Shown: positions 33,210 through 42,730 of the stretch, piece after piece
Layout: each line of letters begins with the position of its first letter
Position numbering within the stretch: position 1 is the stretch's first letter
NCBI RefSeq assembly: GCF_038007465.1
Contig: NZ_JBBOXF010000001.1
Coordinates: forward strand, 2,677,001 to 2,741,000
Direction: 5' to 3'
DNA: 64,000 nucleotides
From: Sporosarcina sp. FSL K6-1508
GTDB lineage: Bacteria > Bacillota > Bacilli > Bacillales_A > Planococcaceae
Position numbers and translations under genes: made by a program
Notes under the pieces: model-generated
The model's database searches: none
What the model was told of the DNA's origin: nothing
What the model saw: the letters and a program-made list of their open reading frames with translations, nothing else

Positions 33210-35408
33210 ATGGCGAAAAATCGTGACATGACGGCGGAAGAAATATTCACCCTCGTCGCCTCCTATATGAACGAAGAACACGTTGCGTTCGTCAAAAAAG
33301 CATATGAAGCAGCAAAGGCTGCACATGATGGACAGCACAGGAGTTCAGGTGAGGTGTATATCATTCATCCTGTTCAAGTTGCGGGTATTCTTGCCGAATT
33401 AGAAATGGACCCCTCGACAGTTGCAGCTGGATTCCTACACGATGTTGTGGAGGATACGGATATAAGCAGGGAAGACATCATCCGTGATTTCGGCGAAGAG
33501 GTTGCGATGCTAGTCGACGGCGTGACGAAACTCGAAAAATTACAATATAAATCAAAAGAAGAAAAACAAGCAGAGAACCATCGTAAAATGTTCGTAGCAA
33601 TGGCACAGGATATTCGTGTCATTCTTATTAAACTGGCAGACCGGCTTCATAATATGCGAACGTTGAAGCATGTTCCTGAAGAAAAACAGCGCAGGGTTGC
33701 AGCTGAAACACTGGAAATTTTTGCCCCTCTTGCCCATCGGCTTGGCATATCGGCCATTAAGTGGGAACTTGAAGATACGGCATTACGTTATTTAAATCCG
33801 CAACAATACTACCGAATTGTCAATATGATGAAGCGGAAACGTGTCGAGCGGGAAAATTACCTGACTAATGTCATGGAACAGATTAAGACGGAAATTGGGG
33901 AGATGGAAATTGACGCTGATCTTTCAGGCAGACCTAAACATCTCTACTCGATTTATCGGAAGATGGTTATTCAGAAGAAAGAATTTAATGAAATCTATGA
34001 CCTACTTGCTGTGAGGATTCTTGTTTCAAGTATTAAAGATTGTTATGCAGTCCTTGGTATCATCCACACACTTTGGAAGCCGATGCCTGGCAGATTCAAG
34101 GACTATATCGCTATGCCAAAGCAAAATCTTTACCAGTCGTTGCATACGACCGTTGTAGGCCCGGCCGGCGATCCGCTTGAAGTACAGATCCGGACTGAAG
34201 AGATGCACAAAATCGCTGAATTTGGAGTTGCGGCGCACTGGGCGTATAAAGAAGGGAAAACGGTAGCCGAAAACCCAAGCACTATTGATTCGAAATTGAC
34301 TTGGTTCAGAGAGATACTTGAATTTCAGAACGAATCTTCCAACGCTGAAGAATTCATGGAGTCGTTGAAATTCGACTTGTTCTCGGACATGGTATATGTC
34401 TTTACTCCGGATGGCGATGTCATTGAGCTTCCTGCAAGTTCGGTTCCAATTGATTTTGCCTATCGTGTCCATTCGGAAATCGGAAATCGTACGATTGGTG
34501 CAAAAGTAAACGGCAAGATGGTTCCATTAGATGCCGAATTATTTACGGGCGATATTATTGAAATTTTAACGTCGAAACAATCATTGGGACCGAGCCGGGA
34601 TTGGTTAAAAATCGCGAATACTTCTCAAGCGAAAAATAAAATTAGGCAGTTTTTCAAAAAACAGCTTCGGGAAGAAAATATCCTAAAAGGCCGGGAAATG
34701 ATTGAAAAAGAAATAAAATCACAAGAGTACGATTTAAAAGAAGTGCTTACACAGGAGAATATTAAACGTACTATTGAAAAATTCAGCTTCACTTCTGAAG
34801 ATGACATGTATGGAGCAGTAGGATTCAATGGAATAACTGCGCAGCAGGTTGTAAATCGCTTAGCGGAAAAATTGAGGAAAGTACGTGAGCAGCAAGATAC
34901 AATCGATAAAATTGTTTCCGATATGAAATCTCCGCAACCAGAAAAAATGACTGAATCAGGTGTAATTGTTAAAGGTATCGATAACCTGTTGATTAGGTTA
35001 TCGAAGTGTTGTAATCCTGTTCCAGGCGATGAAATTGTAGGGTTTATCACAAAAGGTCGTGGCGTTTCCGTCCATCGAACCGACTGTCCGAATATTCTTG
35101 TTGGGGATGATGAGAATGATCGTATTATAGATGTAGAATGGGCGATTGGCCCTTCCAGTGCCAGAAAAGAGTTCCTGGTCGACATCGAAGTATCCGCATT
35201 TGACCGTGAAGGTTTGTTGAATGAAGTAATGATGGTTGTCGCCGATACGAAAACACCAATGGTGGCGGTAAGCGGCAAAGCGGACCGTGATAAAATTGCA
35301 CGTATTCATATGACTATTAAAATTACGGATATTGCACATTTGCAAAGAATTGTGGATCGGATTAAACAAATTCGTGATATCTATTCTGTGGAACGTGTCA
35401 TCAATTGA
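33210..35408 (+). CDS. relA: Bifunctional (p)ppGpp synthetase/hydrolase Rel
   Basis: A 732-residue stringent-response enzyme. Domains in order: HD hydrolase (about 30-180, with AGFLHDVVEDTD and RLHNMRTL), synthetase (about 200-370, RPKHLYSIYRKM and YIAMPKQNLYQSLHTTV), TGS (about 390-450, VFTPDGDVIELP), helical and zinc-finger region (LSKCCNPVPGD) and the C-terminal ACT domain. Both active sites look intact. ATG at 33210 is behind GAAAGGGGTAAG; an upstream in-frame stretch overlaps the terminator region and is not used. Confidence 0.97.
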   Translation: MAKNRDMTAEEIFTLVASYMNEEHVAFVKKAYEAAKAAHDGQHRSSGEVYIIHPVQVAGILAELEMDPSTVAAGFLHDVVEDTDISREDIIRDFGEEVAMLVDGVTKLEKLQYKSKEEKQAENHRKMFVAMAQDIRVILIKLADRLHNMRTLKHVPEEKQRRVAAETLEIFAPLAHRLGISAIKWELEDTALRYLNPQQYYRIVNMMKRKRVERENYLTNVMEQIKTEIGEMEIDADLSGRPKHLYSIYRKMVIQKKEFNEIYDLLAVRILVSSIKDCYAVLGIIHTLWKPMPGRFKDYIAMPKQNLYQSLHTTVVGPAGDPLEVQIRTEEMHKIAEFGVAAHWAYKEGKTVAENPSTIDSKLTWFREILEFQNESSNAEEFMESLKFDLFSDMVYVFTPDGDVIELPASSVPIDFAYRVHSEIGNRTIGAKVNGKMVPLDAELFTGDIIEILTSKQSLGPSRDWLKIANTSQAKNKIRQFFKKQLREENILKGREMIEKEIKSQEYDLKEVLTQENIKRTIEKFSFTSEDDMYGAVGFNGITAQQVVNRLAEKLRKVREQQDTIDKIVSDMKSPQPEKMTESGVIVKGIDNLLIRLSKCCNPVPGDEIVGFITKGRGVSVHRTDCPNILVGDDENDRIIDVEWAIGPSSARKEFLVDIEVSAFDREGLLNEVMMVVADTKTPMVAVSGKADRDKIARIHMTIKITDIAHLQRIVDRIKQIRDIYSVERVIN

Positions 35409-35424
35409 TCGGATGGTGGAAATG

Positions 35425-35865
35425 ATGAGAGTTGTATTGCAACGATCGGGACCGGCTGCAGTTCGAGTTGGCGGGGAGACGACAGGTTCAATTGAAAAAG
35501 GCTATGTCCTGCTTGTTGGCCTAACCCACTCGGATACCGAAGAAGATGCTTATTATCTTGCGAAGAAAATTGCAGGTCTCCGTTTATGGGAAGATGCTGA
35601 AGGAAAAATGAATCATTCTATTCTTGAGACCGGCGGAGATATACTTTCAGTGTCCCAATTCACTTTATTCGGGGACGTAAAAAAAGGGCGCCGGCCAAGT
35701 TTCATCGGAGCGGCGAGGCCTGAACAGGCAGAACCGCTGTGGGAATACTTCAACCGTAGATTAGAAGAAGAAGGTCTAAAAGTTCAGACAGGTATCTTTG
35801 GTGCAATGATGGATGTTGAACTTATTAATGATGGGCCTGTGACAATTATTCTAGAGTCGAAATAA
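35425..35865 (+). CDS. dtd: D-aminoacyl-tRNA deacylase
   Basis: A 146-residue enzyme that removes D-amino acids from mischarged tRNA. Start MRVVLQRSGPAAVRV, the SQFTLFGD motif at residues 77-84 and the cross-subunit GPVTI near the C-terminus are present. ATG codons at 35422 and 35425 are both possible; the second fits the usual N-terminus. It begins 17 bases after relA, which is the common relA-dtd pairing. Confidence 0.97.
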   Translation: MRVVLQRSGPAAVRVGGETTGSIEKGYVLLVGLTHSDTEEDAYYLAKKIAGLRLWEDAEGKMNHSILETGGDILSVSQFTLFGDVKKGRRPSFIGAARPEQAEPLWEYFNRRLEEEGLKVQTGIFGAMMDVELINDGPVTIILESK

Positions 35866-35940
35866 CATAGAGAAAACACAATGCGCCTGAAGCTAGACGC
35901 AGATTCAGGTAGAAAAAAACTTATTTTCTTTTCTTTAGGA

Positions 35941-35976
35941 AAAGGACCTTCCACAATACCGGGAAGGTCCTTTTTC
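35941..35976 (+). terminator. Terminator after dtd
   Basis: Arms AAAGGACCTTCC and GGAAGGTCCTTT (35941-35952, 35962-35973), followed by TTC. Perfect 12-bp stem. Confidence 0.85.
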
Positions 35977-36099
35977 ACGCCTATTAATTAATCAAAGATA
36001 ACCAGTAAATTACTCGTTCAGAAACTGCATGTTACGTGGATAGTTGTTTTTGGACCGCTTTGGATTTAACGACTTCTATACCATTAGCGAGATGTCTTG

Positions 36100-36142
36100 A
36101 TATGTATGGATACGACTTCGTCGCATCCATACATATTTTTTC
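36100..36142 (+). repeat. Strong hairpin in the dtd/yrvJ gap
   Basis: Arms ATATGTATGGATACGAC (36100-36116) and GTCGCATCCATACATAT (36120-36136) pair at 16 of 17 positions with a 3-base loop, followed by six T and then CGG. The gap 35866-36285 otherwise holds the dtd terminator and no supportable gene. Could act as a second terminator or as a small stable RNA end. Confidence 0.55.
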
Positions 36143-36285
36143 GGTAATTCGGATGGTGTTTGTTCATCCGTCGTACTCCAAAAACACTTGCCCCTCACTA
36201 AAGGCATATATTAGTTCACCAAAAGCGGGCCAGAAATAGTCCGATGAAAATAGCGGTTTATTGGAGTACTCCCTCTATATAATGT

Positions 36286-37809
36286 TTAATTTGCATTGAA
36301 ATAATCAAGAAGCCCTTTGTATATACCATGTGTCGCGCGTTCACGGAACATAGCGCTAGTGACTGTACGTTCCTCCGCAGAATTTGATAGAAAACCAAGT
36401 TCGATTAAAATAGCATTTTGCCTATTTTCACGAAGTACTAGGAAATCTCCCGGCTGTGATCCCCGGTTACGCAGGTTTACGGATGATGCAAGTCCATCAT
36501 TGACTGAAGAGGCAAGCGCTTGTTGATGTGCATGAGTATAATACGTCGTAAAACCCGCTACACTAGAATCGGGATTGGCATCATAATGAAGACTGATGAA
36601 CGCATCCGCAGCATGCTGAGTACTGATAGCAACCCGTTTTCTTAACGATACATAGGTATCGGAATCACGTGTGGTAATTACATTCGCTCCGGCTGCTTTC
36701 AATTTAGCTGCCAGCAGTTCGGAAGTTAGAATTGTGATATCTTTCTCGTCTGTTCCGCGAGTGCCCGTAGTGCCGCGGTCATTTCCGCCATGCCCAGGGT
36801 CGATAACGATAGTGAGTCCCTTCAAGGTGCCGGCAACGCGTGGCACTGATTCTTTCATCACCGGTTCTGTTGTGAATGACTCGTCGCCTGTTGACACAAC
36901 CCATTTGGCAATAAATGCAGATTCTCCCGAAGGCAAAGAAATTTCATACCAATCTCCATCTTCTTTGATGATTGAAAACTTTTCTCCTGCATCCGCCCGT
37001 GTGGCGATCTGGGAAGAAGTTGTCGCCGCTTCACGTATGTTTGTCCCATTTGACAGAATGGTAACTGTACCGATTTCCGAGTTATCAGTGCTCGGTTTCA
37101 CATTCGATGACAGAGCGCCGTGAAAGGAGTAGACCCAACCTGATTTGTGATCGTCTAATGAAATTTTAATCCAATTGCCGTTGATTTCTTTAACGGCATA
37201 TTCTTCACCTTGGCGGATGAGCCCTACTCGTTTGGAGGACAAATCTGCGTTTTTTCTTACATTGAGTGCATCTACGGAAACAGTAAACGTTTCGGGTGAT
37301 GCGGTTTGATCTGTTATTATGGGTGCCGTTTGCTCGGATAATTGTGTAATGTAGTCTGTATGTACCCAACCGCTTGTGCCATTGAAAGTAATGGAGATCC
37401 ATTCACCATCACGGCCTGTCATAGCTGCTTCATCCCCGGCAGCCATTCGACCGAGAACTGCCGAATTAATGGAAGGGCTTGACCTTACATTTAACTCATT
37501 AACGCGTGATACGACTGCAGTACTTGTCTCAGCAGGTTCATCTGCGGAAGCAGTTAGCCAAGAGGCAATCCACCCTGAACTGTTGCCGTTTTGAATTTGG
37601 TACCAGTCTCCGGAAGTAGAAATTACATCTACCTGATCACCTCTATTCAGTGAACCCGTGACAGCATAGGTAAGCCCGGGTCCGGACCGGATATGCACGG
37701 ATGACGCGTCTACAACGACTGATTCTGAATTAGCATAAGCCATCGGAATGTTGTTGAAAACGCTGAATAAAAGTATGAATGCAATTATCCATTTGTATAT
37801 TTTTGACAA
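36286..37809 (-). CDS. N-acetylmuramoyl-L-alanine amidase with four SH3 domains
   Basis: A 507-residue secreted cell-wall hydrolase. Signal peptide about residues 1-26 (WIIAFILLFSVF...MAYA). Four bacterial SH3 domains follow at about 28-92, 96-158, 165-230 and 242-305 (each with VxxLNVRxxP-like cores such as VHIRSGPG and LNVRSSPS). Then Amidase_3 (about 330-503) with the zinc ligands in VIDPGHGGND, Glu in ILIELGFLSN and ISLHYDA. Such enzymes cut the peptide from muramic acid. It faces opposite to its neighbours and corresponds to yrvJ of B. subtilis in place and layout. Confidence 0.93.
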   Translation of the reverse strand: MSKIYKWIIAFILLFSVFNNIPMAYANSESVVVDASSVHIRSGPGLTYAVTGSLNRGDQVDVISTSGDWYQIQNGNSSGWIASWLTASADEPAETSTAVVSRVNELNVRSSPSINSAVLGRMAAGDEAAMTGRDGEWISITFNGTSGWVHTDYITQLSEQTAPIITDQTASPETFTVSVDALNVRKNADLSSKRVGLIRQGEEYAVKEINGNWIKISLDDHKSGWVYSFHGALSSNVKPSTDNSEIGTVTILSNGTNIREAATTSSQIATRADAGEKFSIIKEDGDWYEISLPSGESAFIAKWVVSTGDESFTTEPVMKESVPRVAGTLKGLTIVIDPGHGGNDRGTTGTRGTDEKDITILTSELLAAKLKAAGANVITTRDSDTYVSLRKRVAISTQHAADAFISLHYDANPDSSVAGFTTYYTHAHQQALASSVNDGLASSVNLRNRGSQPGDFLVLRENRQNAILIELGFLSNSAEERTVTSAMFRERATHGIYKGLLDYFNAN

Positions 37810-37879
37810 ATTAACATACCCCCTTATAGTCCATTGTAGAAGTTTTCACTATAAAAAACTACAATTAAATCGAAAAAGG

Positions 37880-37908
37880 TTGACACTATGACGCAGAATC
37901 ATTAAGAT
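37880..37908 (+). promoter_or_regulatory. Candidate promoter of the hisS-aspS leader
   Basis: TTGACA (37880-37885), 17-base spacer, TAAGAT (37903-37908). Lies upstream of the T-box leader and diverges from the amidase gene. Confidence 0.55.
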
Positions 37909-37955
37909 GATGTTTAATTAACAATTTAAATCACAATAAAAGTAGTAGTATATTA

Positions 37956-38217
37956 ATGCTGACGACGTGGAAAGTAATTGTATAGCGGACTGACAAGAGA
38001 GGGGCGGACGTGGCTGAAATCCACCCTACAGACGTTTACATTGAATAACACCATCGAGGCTCTGTGCTGAACGATTTCAATTCAGTAGGTGCAGACGGAA
38101 CCGGCCGTTATCCGGTTTAAGAGTGGGCGTGAAGTGTTGCGTCAATTTGGGTGGAACCGCGGAAGCTATAAAGGCTCTCGTCCCTTGCATATGCAAGGGA
38201 TGGGGGTCTTTTTTTGT
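37956..38217 (+). ncRNA. T-box riboswitch (histidyl) upstream of hisS-aspS
   Basis: The leader begins with GACGTGGAAAGTA and ends with the T-box antiterminator motif GGGTGGAACCGCGG (38149-38162) and a terminator hairpin (CCCTTGCAT / ATGCAAGGG, 38182-38199, then TCTTTTTTT). Aligning stem I with the alanyl T-box at 50.9 kb places CAC at 38049-38051 as the specifier, a His codon, which agrees with hisS as first gene. Uncharged tRNA-His should favour readthrough. Confidence 0.9.
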
Positions 38218-38273
38218 ACCCTGGATTTAGCGGTTAGAGCACCATTGTTAAGTTATAAGGAAGGGGAATTCAC

Positions 38274-39548
38274 ATGAAATTTAAAGTGCCAAGAGGAACG
38301 CAGGACATTTTGCCATCTGAAACATGGAAATGGCAGCAAGCGGAAAAAATTATCAACGAAGCATGTGATGTTTACCGTTATAAAGAGATTCGAACGCCGA
38401 TTTTCGAGCAAACAGAATTATTCCAGCGTCTCGTAGGTGAGACGACCGATGTCGTTCAAAAAGAGATGTATACGTTTACGGATAAAGGCGATCGTTCAAT
38501 GACGCTACGACCGGAAGGGACTGCATCGGTTGTCCGATCCTTCGTGGAAAATAAAATGTTCGGTTATCCTGATCAGCCCGTAAAACTTTTCTATACAGGC
38601 CCGATGTTTCGTTATGAGCGTCAGCAAGCAGGACGTTATCGTCAGTTTGTTCAATTTGGAGCAGAAGCCATCGGTAGTGCAGATCCAGCAATTGATGCAG
38701 AATTGATTGCGTTGGCACTCGATGTTTATAAACGCGTTGGACTGACAAAATTGAAACTGGTCATTAACTCGCTGGGTGATACAGAGTGCAGAATTTCACA
38801 CCGCGAAGCGCTCATTGCCCATTTCAAACCGCATATCGGAGATTTCTGTTCTGATTGTCAGTCTAGGTTGGAGAAGAATCCATTGCGCATTTTGGATTGT
38901 AAAGTCGATAGTGGCAATCCGTTAATTACTTCTGCGCCTTCTTTAGCTGACTATTTGAATGAAACATCATCTCAATACTTTGCAGATGTAAAAGGCTATC
39001 TTGACGATGCAGGAATTGCTTATGTAGTCGATGCAAATCTTGTGCGCGGTCTTGATTATTATAATCACACTGCTTTTGAAATTATGAGCACATCGGAAGG
39101 ATTCGGAGCAATCACGACCCTGTGCGGTGGCGGAAGATACAACGGTCTCGCTGAGGAAATCGGGGGACCTTCTGCACCAGGTATCGGTTTTGCGATGAGT
39201 ATTGAACGATTGCTACTTGCTATGGCTGCTGAAGGGAAATCGTTTGAGGCTGAGCCGAGACTTGACGTTTATATTGTGACACTTGGTGAAACCGCACGCC
39301 GCCCGGGCTTCAAGCTTCTAGGTGCACTGAGAGAAGCTGGCATTCGGTCGGATATGGATTATATGGACCGGAAAATGAAGGCGCAAATGAAATCGGCGGA
39401 TCGGTTGGATGCGCGAACAGTTGTATTGTTTGGTGAAGATGAGGTAACGGAAGGCGTTGCTATATTGAAAAACATGGCTGACGGGGCGCAAGAAAAAGTA
39501 CCTGTTGCTGAACTGGTTCAAAAACTAAAAGAAACATTGATCGGATAA
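38274..39548 (+). CDS. hisS: Histidyl-tRNA synthetase
   Basis: A 424-residue class II synthetase. Seen: N-terminal PRGTQDILP, motif 2 FRYERQQAGRYRQF, the histidine-binding LVRGLDYYNHTAFE, motif 3 GIGFAMSIERLL and a C-terminal anticodon-binding domain. Starts with ATG after AAGGAAGGGG, 56 bases past the T-box terminator. It is cotranscribed with aspS 19 bases downstream. Confidence 0.98.
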   Translation: MKFKVPRGTQDILPSETWKWQQAEKIINEACDVYRYKEIRTPIFEQTELFQRLVGETTDVVQKEMYTFTDKGDRSMTLRPEGTASVVRSFVENKMFGYPDQPVKLFYTGPMFRYERQQAGRYRQFVQFGAEAIGSADPAIDAELIALALDVYKRVGLTKLKLVINSLGDTECRISHREALIAHFKPHIGDFCSDCQSRLEKNPLRILDCKVDSGNPLITSAPSLADYLNETSSQYFADVKGYLDDAGIAYVVDANLVRGLDYYNHTAFEIMSTSEGFGAITTLCGGGRYNGLAEEIGGPSAPGIGFAMSIERLLLAMAAEGKSFEAEPRLDVYIVTLGETARRPGFKLLGALREAGIRSDMDYMDRKMKAQMKSADRLDARTVVLFGEDEVTEGVAILKNMADGAQEKVPVAELVQKLKETLIG

Positions 39549-39567
39549 AGAGAGGCGGATGAAGGCA

Positions 39568-41334
39568 ATGCAACGGACACATTACAGCGGTGAATTGACA
39601 GAAGAGGTAATCGGACAAACGGTTACGTTACAAGGATGGGTTCAAAAGAGAAGGGACCTGGGCGGGCTTATATTCGTCGATGTACGGGATCGTACGGGAA
39701 TTGTGCAAGCAGTATTCAATCCTGATTTTTCAAAAGAAGCAATCGAAACTGCAGACAAACTGCGCAATGAGTTCGTAGTAGAACTTACAGGAAAGGTTAT
39801 CGAACGGCAAGAAAAAACTAAAAACCCTAACATGAAAACGGGATCGATTGAAGTTCAAGTTGAAGAATTGAAGATTGTAAACGAGGCGAAGAATCCTCCC
39901 TTCATGATTGAGGATGAAACGGATGTAAGTGAGGAACTCAGATTGAAATACAGGTACCTCGATCTCCGTCGTCCACAACTCGCAAAGACGTTTAAAATGC
40001 GTTCGGATATCACTAAAACGGTTCGTAACTTCCTTGACGATGAAGGCTTCCTTGAAGTGGAAACACCGATTTTGACGAAGTCGACACCAGAAGGCGCACG
40101 GGATTATCTTGTACCGAGCCGTGTGCATGAAGGAGAGTTTTATGCATTGCCGCAATCGCCGCAACTGTTCAAACAGATGCTTATGGTATCCGGATTTGAC
40201 CGCTATTACCAAATTGCCCGCTGTTTCCGTGATGAAGACCTTCGTGCCGACCGTCAGCCTGAGTTCACTCAAATTGATATGGAAATGAGTTTCATGTCAA
40301 TTGAAGATATTATTGAGTTGAATGAGCGTTTGATGCAGAAGGTAATGAAAAACGTAAAAGGTATTGATGTCCAAATTCCATTTAAGCGCATCCCATACGA
40401 CGAAGCAATGGCGCGATTCGGTTCCGATAAACCGGATACACGATTTGCGATGGAACTGACAGATGTGTCAGACACTGTGAAAGATTCCTCATTTAAAGTG
40501 TTTGCCGGCGCAATTGAATCGGGTGGACAAGTGAAGCTCATCAATGTAAAAGGGGCATCCGATGATTACTCTAGAAAAGACATTGACGCGTTGGGAGAGT
40601 TTGCGGCAGTCTATGGTGCAAAAGGTCTTGCATGGCTGAAAGTCGATGAAGAAGGTCTGAAAGGCCCGATCGCGAAGTTTTTCGAAGGGGAAGCAGCTGA
40701 TCGTCTAAAACTGGCAGCGGACGCTGAAGCAGGAGACCTATTATTGTTCGTAGCAGACAAAAAGAAAGTTGTGGCAGAAGCATTAGGCGCTCTTCGATCT
40801 AAGCTTGCAAAAGACCGCGGCTTAATAGACGAATCGAAATTCAATTTCCTATGGGTAACTGAGTGGCCGCTGTTCGAATATAACGAAGAAGACGGCCGTT
40901 ATTACGCAGCACACCATCCGTTCACGATGCCTGCTGATGTGGAAGAGCTCGTAACGAGTCCTGAAACAGTCAAAGCACAAGCGTATGACCTTGTATTGAA
41001 TGGTTACGAACTTGGAGGAGGATCACTTCGCATCTACCAACGTGATGTTCAGGAAAAAATGTTTGAAGCACTTGGATTCACTGAAGAGCGCGCACAGGAA
41101 CAATTTGGATTTCTTCTGGATGCGTTTGATTATGGAACGCCTCCTCATGGCGGTATCGCCTTCGGACTTGATCGGATCGTTATGCTACTCTCAGGTTCAA
41201 CGAACTTGCGTGATACAATCGCGTTTCCAAAAACAGCGAGCGCTAGTTGCCTGCTAACTTCTGCGCCAGACCGCGTTGACGATGGACAGCTTGCTGAACT
41301 AGGTATACAAATCAGACCGGCGAGCAAGAAGTAA
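39568..41334 (+). CDS. aspS: Aspartyl-tRNA synthetase
   Basis: A 588-residue bacterial-type AspRS: N-terminal OB fold (LQGWVQKRRDLGGLIFVDVRDRTG), motif 2 CFRDEDLRADRQPEFTQIDMEMSF, the bacterial insertion domain (about 290-420) and motif 3 GIAFGLDRIVMLL. ATG at 39568 (MQRTHYSGE) is preferred over ATG 39559, because AGAGGCGG lies directly against the latter. No T-box of its own is seen in the 19-base gap. Confidence 0.98.
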   Translation: MQRTHYSGELTEEVIGQTVTLQGWVQKRRDLGGLIFVDVRDRTGIVQAVFNPDFSKEAIETADKLRNEFVVELTGKVIERQEKTKNPNMKTGSIEVQVEELKIVNEAKNPPFMIEDETDVSEELRLKYRYLDLRRPQLAKTFKMRSDITKTVRNFLDDEGFLEVETPILTKSTPEGARDYLVPSRVHEGEFYALPQSPQLFKQMLMVSGFDRYYQIARCFRDEDLRADRQPEFTQIDMEMSFMSIEDIIELNERLMQKVMKNVKGIDVQIPFKRIPYDEAMARFGSDKPDTRFAMELTDVSDTVKDSSFKVFAGAIESGGQVKLINVKGASDDYSRKDIDALGEFAAVYGAKGLAWLKVDEEGLKGPIAKFFEGEAADRLKLAADAEAGDLLLFVADKKKVVAEALGALRSKLAKDRGLIDESKFNFLWVTEWPLFEYNEEDGRYYAAHHPFTMPADVEELVTSPETVKAQAYDLVLNGYELGGGSLRIYQRDVQEKMFEALGFTEERAQEQFGFLLDAFDYGTPPHGGIAFGLDRIVMLLSGSTNLRDTIAFPKTASASCLLTSAPDRVDDGQLAELGIQIRPASKK

Positions 41335-41377
41335 TCAGTCATATCGGAAAAAAGCAAAAACTTTTTCTGTAAAATCA

Positions 41378-41406
41378 TTGAACCGATTTTAGAAGTATGT
41401 TATTAT
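41378..41406 (+). promoter_or_regulatory. Promoter of the 6S RNA gene
   Basis: TTGAAC (41378-41383), 17-base spacer, TATTAT (41401-41406): a good sigma-A promoter with predicted start near 41413. Confidence 0.7.
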
Positions 41407-41412
41407 ACAAGT

Positions 41413-41605
41413 AATACGAATCCTGAAGTGTACGTTATTTGCCAATCAGTTTTGACCGAACATTTTTTCGTCGGGAGTCCGTATTTCGATTTGGATGACA
41501 TGCCTTTAATCGGGACGTCAAAAGAAGCGGATAGGGCACCCACCTGCTGAGTGCGGGTTCAAAGCGATACTACAAAGACGGCACATTCGGGATTTGTTCT
41601 TACAT
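41413..41605 (+). ncRNA. 6S RNA (BsrB/6S-2 type)
   Basis: About 190 bases of non-coding sequence between aspS and tcdA, the exact place of 6S-2 (bsrB) RNA in B. subtilis. A promoter precedes it. The ends pair (GAATCCTGAAGTGT near 41419-41432 with ACATTCGGGATTTGTTC near 41583-41599), as in the closing stem of 6S RNA, which encloses a large open region that mimics an open promoter and binds RNA polymerase. I did not verify the central bulge base by base. Confidence 0.75.
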
Positions 41606-41610
41606 GATCA

Positions 41611-41647
41611 TACACCCCTCTGACTTACGTGCGGAGGGGTTTTTTAT
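41611..41647 (+). terminator. Terminator after the 6S RNA gene
   Basis: Arms ACCCCTC (41614-41620) and GAGGGGT (41634-41640), with partial pairing inside, followed by TTTTTTA. Confidence 0.82.
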
Positions 41648-41664
41648 TGGAGAAAATTAAGATT

Positions 41665-41757
41665 TTATATATGTTAAAAAAATGAATACCTATATTTACT
41701 TAGCGGAGGAATCCCCTAAGCTGAGCGAATTCAATGTTTTTCTTTCAACATATATAG
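41665..41757. repeat. Short copy (93 bp) of the terminal-inverted-repeat element
   Basis: Left end TTATATATGTTAAAAAAATG... (41665-41690) matches the left end of the 510-bp copy at 21 of 26 positions. The right end CTTTCAACATATATAG matches its right end. The interior GAGCGAATTCAATG also occurs at the right side of the 55.6-kb copy. Located between the 6S terminator and tcdA. Confidence 0.65.
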
Positions 41758-41779
41758 TATATGAAAGGCGGAGTTTTTC

Positions 41780-42547
41780 TTGTTACATCAATTTTCACGG
41801 AATGAATTAGCTATAGGTACAGAGGGTGTAAAACGCATGCGTGACATGACAGTCGCGATACTTGGTGTCGGGGGAGTCGGTTCGTTTGCAGCGGAAGCAT
41901 GTGCAAGAAGCGGGATCGGTCGTATTATTCTTGTTGATAAGGACGATATCGATATCACGAATATTAATCGGCAACTTGTCGCTTATTTGTCGACAGTCGG
42001 CCGTTCAAAAGCCGAAGTGATGAAAGAACGCATTGCTGATATAAACAAAGATTGTGAAGTTATTTCACTTCATATGTTTTATACGGAGGAAACGGCTGAA
42101 GAGTTTTTCAGCTACAAGCCTGATTATGTCATTGATGCGTCGGATACAATCAGTTTTAAGATTCATTTAATAAAAGAATGCATCGCTCGAAAAGTGAAGA
42201 TCATTTCTAGTATGGGTGCTGCGAACAAGACGGATCCTACACGGTTCCAAATTGCGGATATTTCAAAAACACATACAGATCCAATTGCGAAAGTGATTCG
42301 TCTAAGGCTCCGTAAACAAGGTGTTTCCAAAGGTGTTCAAGTGGTCTTTTCCGATGAAAGTCCGATTGTAGTCAGGGAAGACGTAGTTGACACAGTAGGG
42401 AAGCCAGATGCTTATATCCGAAAAGCGAAAATGCCGCCAGCATCGAATGCATTTGTTCCTTCGGTTGCCGGACTCGTCTGTGCAAGCTGGGTTATGAATG
42501 ATATCGTTGCGGATATTCCTATACAACGGGTAAAAGATAAAGCATAA
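41780..42547 (+). CDS. tcdA: tRNA threonylcarbamoyladenosine dehydratase
   Basis: A 255-residue E1/ThiF-type adenylyltransferase that cyclises t6A at position 37 of ANN-reading tRNAs. Nucleotide-binding ILGVGGVGSFAAEACARSGIG (about residues 28-47; quoted in part by family), DKDDIDITNINRQL and the KPDAYIRKAKMPPASNAFVP stretch. Starts with TTG behind GAAAGGCGGAG, where the ribosome site follows directly after an inverted-repeat element. Equivalent to yrvM of B. subtilis, downstream of aspS and 6S RNA. Confidence 0.93.
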   Translation: MLHQFSRNELAIGTEGVKRMRDMTVAILGVGGVGSFAAEACARSGIGRIILVDKDDIDITNINRQLVAYLSTVGRSKAEVMKERIADINKDCEVISLHMFYTEETAEEFFSYKPDYVIDASDTISFKIHLIKECIARKVKIISSMGAANKTDPTRFQIADISKTHTDPIAKVIRLRLRKQGVSKGVQVVFSDESPIVVREDVVDTVGKPDAYIRKAKMPPASNAFVPSVAGLVCASWVMNDIVADIPIQRVKDKA

Positions 42548-42730
42548 TTAAAAGGGGCGTGTGGATGAGCTTTTTCATGCGGTTCCTTTTTTAAAGATAA
42601 GCATAAGTTTTTTTCCACGGGTCTACCAAGGTGCTTGTGCTTTTCTTAGTTGTAACTAAAATATTACTAGGGTTATAATATGGTCGTTACTTAGGAAAAG
42701 AACTTGGAAGTGAAGAAAGGATGTTTCTGT

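Noticed and set aside
36036..36239. 67-codon plus-strand frame in the dtd-yrvJ gap
   Set aside because: No ribosome site, contains the strong hairpin, no recognisable protein features.
42548..42600. Terminator after tcdA (AAAGGGGCGTG ... CATGCGGTTCCTTTTTT)
   Set aside because: Pairing is interrupted by several mismatches; possible but too weak to list.
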